Source: Amoeboaphelidium occidentale
Taxonomy: Eukaryota; Aphelidiomycota; Aphelidea
NCBI GenBank assembly: GCA_023515795.1
Contig: JALGPX010000148.1
Coordinates: forward strand, 1,319-25,296
Length of the DNA stretch: 23,978 bases
Direction: 5' to 3'
Shown: piece after piece, positions 16,504-23,978 of the stretch
Layout of the letters: the number at the start of each line of letters is the position of its first letter
Position numbering within the stretch: the stretch's first letter is position 1
Made by a program: the position numbers and the translations under genes
Notes under the pieces: generated by a model
What the model saw: the letters and a program-made list of their open reading frames with translations, nothing else
Database searches by the model: none
Told to the model about the DNA's origin: nothing

Positions 16504-16689
16504 ATGTCATTATTATCTTTCATTAAGAATACACCTGACGCTGCTATCGTTGGGATGATGACTTTTGGTGTTTACATTTTCGGCATGCAAACAGCAGCAA
16601 GACAATTGGGAACAATGCAATATGGTCCTGGTCTAAGGAAGAGGTCACATGAACAATTCCAGAAGCCATTTGATGGCAAAGCTCTTTAA
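16504..16689 (+). CDS. Tiny single-pass membrane protein 2
   Basis: A 61-residue ORF beginning MSLLSFIKNTPDAAIVGMM. One hydrophobic, Gly-containing segment (about residues 12-30) is followed by a basic tail (LRKRSHEQFQKPFDGKAL). Size and layout fit an inner-membrane complex accessory subunit. No family is recognised with confidence. It sits second in a row of three similar-sized genes on the same strand. Confidence 0.58.
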   Translation: MSLLSFIKNTPDAAIVGMMTFGVYIFGMQTAARQLGTMQYGPGLRKRSHEQFQKPFDGKAL

Positions 16690-16909
16690 CGAAATAAATT
16701 ATTAGCAAAGATTTCTTCGAGCTTCTTCTTTTGAAACGTATTTTGACTTGCATTGCAGGATGAATAATCGCGTATACCAGAGCGTTATCCAAGTTTATCT
16801 TAAGCTTCAGGAACCTTGTCGCAGCTTATTTGGTGAAACTTTGATTTCGCGTGCGTCTTGTTGAAACAGAACATTTAGTCGCCATCATCCTATTCCCTTT
16901 TTCAACTTT

Positions 16910-17077
16910 ATGAATAGTTTTCAACAATACAAAACGGAATTTAGTCTTCTCTTGGGAATGGCTACAGGTATCCTTGGATTTGGTGCTTATTCAGCAATTG
17001 TACATGCTCGCGAGAATCGTCCTGTACATGCTCAAGCAAATACACCTATAAGAGCAACGTATTTTAATAAAGTATGA
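16910..17077 (+). CDS. Tiny single-pass membrane protein 3
   Basis: A 55-residue ORF beginning MNSFQQYKTEFSLLLGMATG. The hydrophobic segment (about residues 11-30) is Gly/Ala-rich, and a short polar tail with VHARENRPVHAQ follows. It is on the same strand and of the same layout as the two preceding genes. The similarity to them is weaker, mostly in the G-x-x-x-G membrane segment. No family is recognised. The stop is 92 bp before the next gene. Confidence 0.52.
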   Translation: MNSFQQYKTEFSLLLGMATGILGFGAYSAIVHARENRPVHAQANTPIRATYFNKV

Positions 17078-17169
17078 TAATATATACAAATGTGTTCGTT
17101 TTCGATACTTAAGCTTAGTGCTCCAATGAAACCCCTTGTTCCATCTGATTTTCATAATTTTCTTGAAAG

Positions 17170-17580
17170 ATGGAAGTTAATGCAGACGATGAATATGAAT
17201 ATGTTACCGAGACTGTAGTGCTTCATATTCCTACTGCCGATACATCGAAACCAGGTACGGATAGCAAGAATGCACATGGAACAAGTAACACACAATCGCA
17301 TTCATTGATGGATCAGACATCAGTTTCTATCAGACATAAGCACGACGCAGATGGAAACTTTATAGAAGAAGAGGAAGTTCTAGTGCGGTATGGCAGTCGC
17401 GTTTTCCGCGTAGAAGAAAGGAAACCAATTGGAACACATTTACTCTTCAAGCTTCCTCCTCAGTCAGAATCTAACTCTGAGCAAGAGCGCAAGGCATCAT
17501 TCGTTACCAAAGATCTGAAACATTATTATGTCACTAAAGAGTTTGTACACAAGGCTGCAAACGTCGCGTCTGGTCAATAA
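17170..17580 (+). CDS. Probable TFIIIC tau55/GTF3C6-like subunit
   Basis: A 136-residue intronless protein. An acidic start leads into EYEYVTETVVLHIP, a variable Ser/Thr-rich middle, then VLVRYGSRVFRVEERKPIGT followed by HLLFKL. This strand pattern (acidic lead, hydrophobic strand, G-x-x-V-F/Y-R, then GT-x-L-x-F) is that of the small TFIIIC subunit (yeast Tfc7, human GTF3C6), a beta-barrel partner of the box-A-binding subunit in RNA polymerase III initiation. The match is by recalled pattern only, so the call is moderate. The stop lies 15 nt upstream of the PRO1 start. Confidence 0.5.
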   Translation: MEVNADDEYEYVTETVVLHIPTADTSKPGTDSKNAHGTSNTQSHSLMDQTSVSIRHKHDADGNFIEEEEVLVRYGSRVFRVEERKPIGTHLLFKLPPQSESNSEQERKASFVTKDLKHYYVTKEFVHKAANVASGQ

Positions 17581-17595
17581 AGCTGTTTTCATAGA

Positions 17596-18839
17596 ATGTC
17601 TAAAGGAACTAGAACTGTCGTTGTAAAAATCGGGACATCTTCCATCTATAATGAAACTACACAGCATCCTAACCTGAGTTATCTTTCAATTCTAATTGAA
17701 ACTATTGTTACTTTACTGAGTAGCACTGATCCAAAGTTTCGAGTTGTGCTTGTTTCATCTGGTGCCGTTGGTCTAGGCATGAAAACTCTGGGTCTAACAA
17801 AGAAACCAAAGCAATTATCCAAGAAACAGGTTAATCTTTTCCTTTCTGCTTAAGTTGTAGGCTCTTGCTGCTGTGGGACAGAATAAGTTGATGAACTTGT
17901 ATGATTTGCTATTTTCACAATTTGGTACTTCAATAGGTCAGGTGCTTCTTACCAGGAATGATATACATGAAAGAAGTAAATATTTGAATGCCTGTAATAC
18001 TTTCAATGAGTTACTATCGATGGGAATCGTACCTATAGTGAATGAGAACGATACCGTTAGTGTTGCTGAGATCAGATTTGGTGATAACGATACTTTGTCA
18101 GCTGTGACGGCAAATATGGTCAAGGCTGATATTCTGATACTCCTCACTGATGTAGAGTGTATGTACACTGATAATCCGAGGACGAATCCTGAAGCTAAAG
18201 CGGTGTATGTTGTGGACAACGTGTTTTCAGACAGTTTGCAACAGGTCAATACACAATCAGGTGGATCTTCATTAGGAACTGGTGGTATGGTTACGAAGAT
18301 AGTTGCTGCTAAACTTGCTACGTCTGCTGGTATTGAAGTTGTGATATCAAGTGGAAAAGCACCAAACAAGATCCCAGAGATTATAAGGAGAGTATTTTCA
18401 GGTGAGAACCCTAGCGATGATTTCAAGTACACGCATTTCAAAGCACTGAAAGAAGCCATAAGAGGTAATTCCTTATTTTAAAGTCAAAATTTTATGTTTA
18501 GATCGAAAATGGTGGATACAATTTGGTTTAAAGCCTACTGGATGTATTGTTATTGATGATGGGGCTTTCACAGCTGTTTCATCAAAACATGCTGCATCTT
18601 TATTTGCAGTCGGTATTACTTCTGTCGAAGGAAACTTTTCTGATCAAGAAGTTGTTTCCGTCAAGCACAATGGTGAAATAGTTGGACAGGGCATTGTAAA
18701 TTACTCCAGCGACGATATGAAGAAGATTGTTGGAATCAAAGGAGATAAGATATCTGAAGTTCTTGGCTTTGATGATTACGATTGTGTCATACACAGAGAT
18801 AATTTGGTGATCGCAAAAAGAAAGGCCTCGACTGATTAA
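17596..18839 (+). CDS. PRO1: Glutamate 5-kinase with PUA domain
   Basis: Exons are 17596-17829, 17861-18464 and 18502-18839. The introns are 31 and 37 nt (GT-AG). The product is 391 residues. The amino-acid kinase domain has VVVKIGTSS, VLVSSGAVGLGMKTLGLT, a junction reading KKQALAAVGQNKLMNLYD, VNENDTVSVAEIRFGDND, LLTDVECMYTDNP and GTGGMVTKIVAAKLA. A C-terminal PUA domain begins about residue 295 (GCIVIDDGAF). The enzyme phosphorylates glutamate to gamma-glutamyl phosphate, the first step of proline synthesis in the cytosol, and is normally inhibited by proline. Fungal Pro1 proteins have the same kinase-PUA layout (yeast 428 residues). The 31-nt intron is among the shortest here. It converges with the TFIIIA gene, 35 bp away. 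Confidence 0.95.
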
Positions 18840-18874
18840 ATAGATAATATATTTGACTCCATGCTCTTCGTGGT

Positions 18875-19996
18875 TTACTTAACTTCGTCAACAGCAGTCG
18901 GAGCATTATGGTAACGATCACTACGAATATGTCGTATGAGATCGTACTCGTTTCTGAATGAGCAGTTGCAACCAAACATTGGACATCTATGCAAAGAATC
19001 TTCCGACGTGAGAGGAGTATTCGTACCAGCAACAATATTGATGATTTCCTTCTTCTTCTTCTTTTCAACAGGTTTCTCTGGTTTTGGTAAACCACAGATT
19101 TTCTGATGCCGAAGTAAAGAAGCTTTTGTTGCAAAAGGCTTAGTGCATAAATCGCAGAAATGCTTGTAAGCTTTTTCGTGTACATTGTTTACGTGAGTCC
19201 TCAAGTTCGATTTGTTTGCAAAGACTTTACCACATACTTCACAACCAAACGTGCTTTCTCTCTTCTTTTCATCCCACAAATGAGTTACACGAAAATGTTC
19301 TCTTAAAGCACTGTAGGACTTGTAAGACTTTTCACAGCCTTCAACTTTGCATTTGAATTCCTTCTTGTGATGCTCCTTGATGTGATCCATTAAAAGTGAT
19401 TTAGACTCGAACGCAGGCAAATCAACGCAAGACACTTCTCCACATACGTACATCGCAGGCTCATTAGAATGAACAGCTTCCATATGATACTTCAACTTTG
19501 AAGGCGTCTTGAACGATTTAGAGCAACCTTGTTCAGGACAAACATACTCGTTCTCGGCACTATGATCCAGCTCTACATGTGCTTTGAGTTGTTTCTTCTT
19601 CGCGAATCTTTCAGAGCATCCAGGGGCGCTGCATTGAAATATCAGCTTAGTGTCTTCAGCGTGGCGTTTCTTGTGCCTGTCCAGATGCGATTTTGATGAA
19701 AAGCTTATCTCGCATTGATCGCAATGGAAAGGCTTTGGATTATCCTGGTGACTTATCAGATGTCTGTTAAGGTGGTCTTTCCTTTTGTATGCATTGTCGC
19801 AGTTCTCGTAAGGACACACGAAAGGCCGTAAATCCAAGTGACCATTTACGTGTTCTTTGATCTTTGCCGTTTTCTTGAAAGATTTTCCGCATTCTTCTGA
19901 GAATATGCACGTGTACACAAACTTTCCATCCTCGGAATCCATCGAGGTTTTGATGTATGGAAGAATGTCGTCGGAAAACTGAGGCTCGAAAACCAT
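18875..19996 (-). CDS. TFIIIA: Transcription factor IIIA-like ten-zinc-finger protein
   Basis: From the ATG at 19996 the protein is about 373 residues with a row of C2H2 fingers. Landmarks are CGKSFKKTAKIKEHVNGH, CDNAYKRKDHLNRHLISH, CEISFSSKSHLDRHKKRH, CSERFAKKKQLKAHVELDH, CSKSFKTPSKLKYHMEAVH, CEKSYKSYSALREHFRVTH and CGKVFANKSNLRTHVNNVH. A C2HC-like ninth finger comes next, then a Lys-rich linker with PVEKKKKKE, and a separated tenth finger ending DRYH. Nine close fingers plus a distal one is the layout of fungal TFIIIA, which binds the 5S rRNA gene and 5S RNA. The CxxxxC spacing of early fingers is also typical. An ATG at 20047 would add 17 residues that look like untranslated leader or intron. 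Confidence 0.88.
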   Translation of the reverse strand: MVFEPQFSDDILPYIKTSMDSEDGKFVYTCIFSEECGKSFKKTAKIKEHVNGHLDLRPFVCPYENCDNAYKRKDHLNRHLISHQDNPKPFHCDQCEISFSSKSHLDRHKKRHAEDTKLIFQCSAPGCSERFAKKKQLKAHVELDHSAENEYVCPEQGCSKSFKTPSKLKYHMEAVHSNEPAMYVCGEVSCVDLPAFESKSLLMDHIKEHHKKEFKCKVEGCEKSYKSYSALREHFRVTHLWDEKKRESTFGCEVCGKVFANKSNLRTHVNNVHEKAYKHFCDLCTKPFATKASLLRHQKICGLPKPEKPVEKKKKKEIINIVAGTNTPLTSEDSLHRCPMFGCNCSFRNEYDLIRHIRSDRYHNAPTAVDEVK

Positions 19997-20136
19997 TGTG
20001 ATTTTGATCACTGCAAAAATGGAAATGGCCATGAAGAAGGTAACCAAGGAAGATACGAGGCGATTTTTGTTTCTATATATTAAGCTTTCAATTCTCCTGC
20101 CTCTTTGAATTCAGAGGTGCGTTAAAATTGTCGTCT

Positions 20137-22578
20137 TCAGTTTGAAACAACGACCCTTTCAAAGGCAATCGCAGAAGCTGCTTCTGTTCTGAAGGAGAAA
20201 GTGACTTGGTCTACAGTTGATCCTATAGTTCCAACTTGGTCACCTGTAATAAAGGCTGTAACAGCAAAGTTTCTTTGTTCCACTTTGTTCTTCAATATCT
20301 GTATTGGAAACGAAGTATACATAAGATTTGATCCACCAACACGAACTTGGCTTCCACCTAATAAACCAATAGTGTTCAATCTGATCTCTCCAGATGCCGT
20401 TAATACCAAAGGACTGGGTTCATAAATCGGTACGTAAGTGATTGAAAAATATGTCGTGTTTGTTATTGTGATGGCTGGACTAATTGGAGCAGTAATTTGA
20501 ACATTCAAAGATGTAGCATCAGGATTTTTTCTGAATACCGCAAGAGGCTTTGATGGGGCACTCATAGGATCGAGAGTTGTTCCATTAGGGAAAATTGATG
20601 AAATTCTGTAATCCTTAACGAAAGCCAAAGTTGCATCTCCAGAGACAATGTTGCTGGAGTCAAGCAGCGAGCGTTCAGTGACAGGAGAATAGAAACAATT
20701 AAAATACGTCATTTTTGGCAGAGTTGCCCAAATATCCAAGTACGTCTTTGGCTGTTTCAATACATTCAAATATTCTGGCTTTCCAAGCAGAGAAACCCTC
20801 AAAGCAGAAGATACAAGGCCAAGAGTCATCTCAGATTGTGTAGTAAAACTGAAAATATCAGTCATGTCGTTGATGAACGGAACGAAATATTTCAATGCGC
20901 CGTCATATCCAGATGACCAAACTGCATTGAAATTCACATTGGTTAATCCAAACACGGCAACATGACTCTTGTAATTCTTTACATTCTCAAAAGGAAAATA
21001 AGATTTTGTTGCAGTTGGCAAGTGTTGCCCATCGTGTGTTCCGTGAAGCATGTACAGATCGGTTTTTAGATCTGAAGGAAACCTGATGTTATTCAAGAAA
21101 TCGTCACCCTCATTGTATATACCTTCGCTACCAAGAGCGACAACCGCATTAATATTGAATCTGTAGTTCAAAGGTCCTGAATTGGGTTTTCCTGGGATGG
21201 ATGTCCAGTTACTGACTGCTGGAGTGATCAATGCGGCTCTTCCGGCACCGGTAGAATGACCAGCAACAGCAAAGTTATTTGAGATTTTACCAGCCAAATC
21301 ATTCCCGTTTGTTGAATTCCATGATAAGAAATTCTTCATTGTCTCCAGTATCATAATGCTTCTTAGCAAAACTTCATCTTCTTTTGGGATTCCAGTGTCA
21401 GCTGTAGCGCTCTCGAGAATATCAACAATGTTAGTACTCAAGAACTCGTGTCCAACCGACATGGCGATAATTCCTTGTTTTGCAAGCCCAGAAAGTAGAT
21501 AGTCATAACCCTGGTAACTTCCAATTTGACTTGGATTGTTACCATGAGCAATTATGAAGACAGGGAACGGACCATTTCTAGTCGAAATTAAACATTCAAG
21601 CTTAAAAGAAGCTTACCCTTTTGGAACAAATACTCTTCCTTGGATCGGAGCGTTCTTCAAATCATGTCCCCAAAGCCATTGACTGTACTTGCTCATTGAA
21701 CTATTTACATACTTTGATACATCCACATTCCTGCCAGAAAGAACTTTAGAACCACTGCATCCATAAAAGCTCGAAACTGAGTTTTCTGCACATACTGCGT
21801 AAATGTCGTACTCCATTACATTCTGTTTCACAAACACACTTTCGAGATTATAATTCGTGTTCAGCAGAGGGTTGAAGTATCCATCTGAAGGAAAAATAAA
21901 TCCTGTCCTTCCTGATGGCCACATTGAGACACTGACTGATACTACACCAGCGACACAAAACATGAAAGCCAACAATCCGGTAATCAAAGCCGATTTGCGA
22001 TACTCGAGAGCTTTGAATCTTAAAAAGGCAAATAGTAAACCGATACCAAGACATAAAGGTATTAAAGACAGAATACTTGCTTGATAAATAGGCAAGTATA
22101 TCGCTGGCAAGAACAGCACTACGAGTAATCCAACGCAATTGAAGGCCCAATAGAAGCGATCTTGACCAACAGTCGGATTACTACACGTGAGTATGAATAT
22201 CGGTACACCAACAACTATAATCAAAGCAAACTTGAAAGCGGAAGCTATACCAAGGACGATCGCAGGAACAGATGCAACCCATGTATCAGCCAAAGTAGGT
22301 TTATAAGAAGCGATGATCAAAGCATACTCGACTAAAGCAGTAATCAACATAGTACAAGATAACAAATAGAAGAGATCCTCAAATATCTCTGGTGCCTTAA
22401 CTTCTTCCTTGCTTTGCCGACCACCAATGTAGAACAAGATCAAAGCCACTACAACTCCGAGAAATGAGAATGCAGTCATAACCATTATCAGTGTTCCACC
22501 TCCATTGATCAGAGCAAGAGCAATACTTGACAAGAGCCAAACGATCAGACATGCAAAATATAGAATCCTTTCCAACAT
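20137..22578 (-). CDS. Seven-TM protein fused to an alpha/beta-hydrolase-like domain
   Basis: Exons are 21617-22578 and 20137-21577, with a 39-nt GT-AG intron (21578-21616). From the ATG at 22578 the protein is about 800 residues. The N-terminal part has about seven hydrophobic segments, such as ILYFACLIVWLLSSIALALI and ALITGLLAFMFCVAGVVSV. The splice joins GRVFVPKG to NGPFPVFIIAHGNN, the oxyanion strand of an alpha/beta hydrolase. A nucleophile elbow GHSTGAG and an acidic turn HGTHDG follow. Where related esterases carry the catalytic His (G-x-x-H-N-x-F) this protein reads GLTNVNF, so it may be inactive or use another His. The rest is beta-rich. An ATG at 22671 would overlap the divergent EMP24 start by 22 bp. 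No named family is recognised for the whole. Confidence 0.82.
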
Positions 22579-22649
22579 AATCAGAGTGATTCCCTTGAAA
22601 CAGTCAATCAAGTTTTCTTCACAGAAACATCCACACAACCCTATTCGGA

Positions 22650-23331
22650 ATGCATCAAAAATTATCCACAACTTTACTGCTTCTGTGCACTCTGCTTATT
22701 ATTCCGACTTTACAATTCACAATTGAAGTTCAGCCTACGGAGAAGTTGTGCTTTAATGAACAATTGAAAGTGGGAGAGCGATTGTTAATTGGATTCCAAG
22801 TTCATGATGGACCAGACTTTGACATGGCTTTTGAAGTATTTCCTCCAGCTTAAAGATGGAATTAAATCTTGTGTAGCTTCGTGACCCTTCTTCACAAGTT
22901 CTGGAAAACTTGCCTAAATCTTCAGGCTCAGAGAAGACAGTTATAGCAGCAAAGGAAGGAAAGCACGAATTCTGTTTCCAGAATGTTAACCATCAAATGC
23001 CTTCGAAGCTGATGAGTTTTTATGTCATTAAAGACGATGCCGATACAGTGAAGAAGAGTGAAGGTGAAATTATTCTGATGGAAACGCTTACAGTGTAGCA
23101 ATTACTGATCCTCTGGAAAAGGAATTGTCAAAACTAAAAGAAGGCTTAAGAGCAATTAAGGAAGAGCAGCAGTATATTGTTGTTAGAGAACGCATTCATA
23201 GAAACACAGCTGAATCAACAAATTCCAGAGTGTTATGGTGGTCAATATTTGAATCCGGTGTTCTAGTCGCTGTATGTTTATGGCAAGTTTGGTATTTGAA
23301 GAGGTTTTTTGAGGTTAAGCGCAGCGTGTAG
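22650..23331 (+). CDS. EMP24: p24-family cargo receptor Emp24/TMED2
   Basis: Exons are 22650-22835, 22877-23063 and 23099-23331. The introns are 41 and 35 nt; the second donor is GTGAAA, a weaker form. The product is 201 residues: signal peptide (about 1-23), GOLD domain with EKLCFNEQLKVGERLLIGFQ, DFDMAFELRDPSSQ across the first splice and HEFCFQN, a coiled coil ending VVRERIHRNTAESTNSRVLW, one membrane segment, and the tail YLKRFFEVKRSV. The two GOLD-domain cysteines and the YLKRFFEV-R tail place it in the beta subfamily (Emp24/TMED2). p24 proteins cycle between ER and Golgi in COPII and COPI vesicles and help export GPI-anchored proteins, a loose functional tie to GPI16 in this window. Confidence 0.93.
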
Positions 23332-23376
23332 ACAAACCTTCAGAAATAAAGAGTTTTTCCCGTGTGTCGATCCGGT

Positions 23377-23978
23377 TCAGAGTTCCAGATTGACGGCTCT
23401 TTTCTTTTTGGCGGCATTTTCTAGCGCTTCTTGTTGTCGAGAGCTTCTTCGAAAGCCCTCTTGCTTGTCCTTCTTATCTTTCTCTTTCGGGTTGCGCCCT
23501 TTGATGCCAATCTTCTTAACATCTTTAACAGGTCCTTCGATCGCTTCTTTTGTTTCATCATCAGGAGGCTTGCACAAATATTCAGGACGTTCATCCTTCT
23601 CCAACATCGCAGATAATGCAGCGCACATATTATCAGCAGCCAGTATATCTCTATGAAATACCACCTTGCATTTTACACACTGTTTCGCTCTCATTGACAT
23701 TGATTCTGTAAAGTCGTGACAGCGAACACATTTTTGAGAAGTAAAATACTCATCAACGCCAAGTATCGTCAGACCCATTGGCTTCACTTTTCTGATAAAG
23801 TATTTCAAGAAGGAAGTATGAAAGGAGCCATTAGGATCAAAGTCGCCAGTTCCAACTCCAACATATATGCGCTGTTTCTTCTTGACCTTCTGATGAGGTT
23901 TTAAGCCAACCATTGAAATCAATGCATTCAAGACGCGGTCCATTTCTCTTTGCATGGCACAATTGTATTCATAAGTTC
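23377..23978 (-). CDS. Fanzor (eukaryotic TnpB-like RNA-guided nuclease), C-terminal part
   Basis: The minus-strand frame is open from the window edge to the stop at 23377, so about 200 C-terminal residues are seen. Visible parts are YEYNCAMQREMDRVLNALIS, VGVGTGDFDPNGSFHTSFLK, the RuvC-II region GLTILGVDEYFTSQKC with its Glu, a zinc ribbon (C-x2-C ... CVKC) and RuvC-III as FHRDILAADNMC with its Asp. This is the OrfB/TnpB C-terminus in Fanzor form. The last about 80 residues are Lys/Arg-rich, as in Fanzors with nuclear localisation. Fanzors use an RNA made from sequence near the 3' end of their gene to direct DNA cleavage. The stop is only 45 bp from the convergent EMP24 stop. The N-terminal half and RuvC-I lie outside the window. 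Confidence 0.88.
   Translation of the reverse strand, partial: TYEYNCAMQREMDRVLNALISMVGLKPHQKVKKKQRIYVGVGTGDFDPNGSFHTSFLKYFIRKVKPMGLTILGVDEYFTSQKCVRCHDFTESMSMRAKQCVKCKVVFHRDILAADNMCAALSAMLEKDERPEYLCKPPDDETKEAIEGPVKDVKKIGIKGRNPKEKDKKDKQEGFRRSSRQQEALENAAKKKRAVNLEL

Noticed and set aside
17938-18459. 173-codon minus-strand ORF inside PRO1
   Set aside because: The plus strand codes an unmistakable glutamate 5-kinase across the same bases.

Overview
This is a nuclear segment of a small, compact eukaryotic genome, most likely a fungus and probably an early-diverging one. The genes are close together. Several are interrupted by tiny GT-AG introns of 31-49 nt, often with CTAAY-like branch sites. A Bem1-like SH3-PX-PB1 scaffold points to fungi. 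A DHCR7-type sterol delta-7 reductase, absent from most Dikarya, points to a basal lineage. The host assignment is inferred from gene content only.

Layout. 1-1190: the first codons of a possible F-box-like gene on the minus strand, a doubtful small ORF, and a small spliced gene of unknown function (667-938). 1192-5032: the kinetochore subunit MIS12/MTW1 (-), diverging from the mitochondrial pyruvate carrier MPC1 (+), which contains a predicted 4-nt microexon, followed 18 nt later by the COMPASS subunit ASH2/BRE2 (+). This stretch holds three single-N junctions. Each is flanked by a near-identical direct duplication differing mainly in microsatellite length, and these look like unmerged allelic contig ends. 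5130-11129: four minus-strand genes: DHCR7, an unknown membrane-anchored protein, a Bem1-like scaffold and GPI16/PIG-T.

11130-12487: a protein-free interval carrying, on the plus strand, a cluster of three C/D box snoRNAs. All have C and D boxes, terminal stems and antisense elements of 10-13 nt matching conserved segments of 18S or 25S/28S rRNA. 12488-15761: RQC2/NEMF (-) and a small unknown gene (-). 15878-17077: three tandem genes for tiny single-pass membrane proteins (+). 17170-20000: a probable TFIIIC tau55/GTF3C6-like subunit (+), glutamate 5-kinase PRO1 only 15 nt downstream (+), and a ten-finger TFIIIA (-). 20137-23331: an unusual 7-TM plus alpha/beta-hydrolase fusion (-), diverging from the p24 cargo receptor EMP24/TMED2 (+).

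The right edge holds the C-terminal part of a Fanzor (eukaryotic TnpB-like) RNA-guided nuclease. It has its zinc ribbon and the visible RuvC acidic residues, and continues past the window.

Most genes are housekeeping and do not form a pathway together. The most noteworthy items are the Fanzor, the snoRNA cluster, the 4-nt microexon, the hydrolase fusion and the N-junction duplications.
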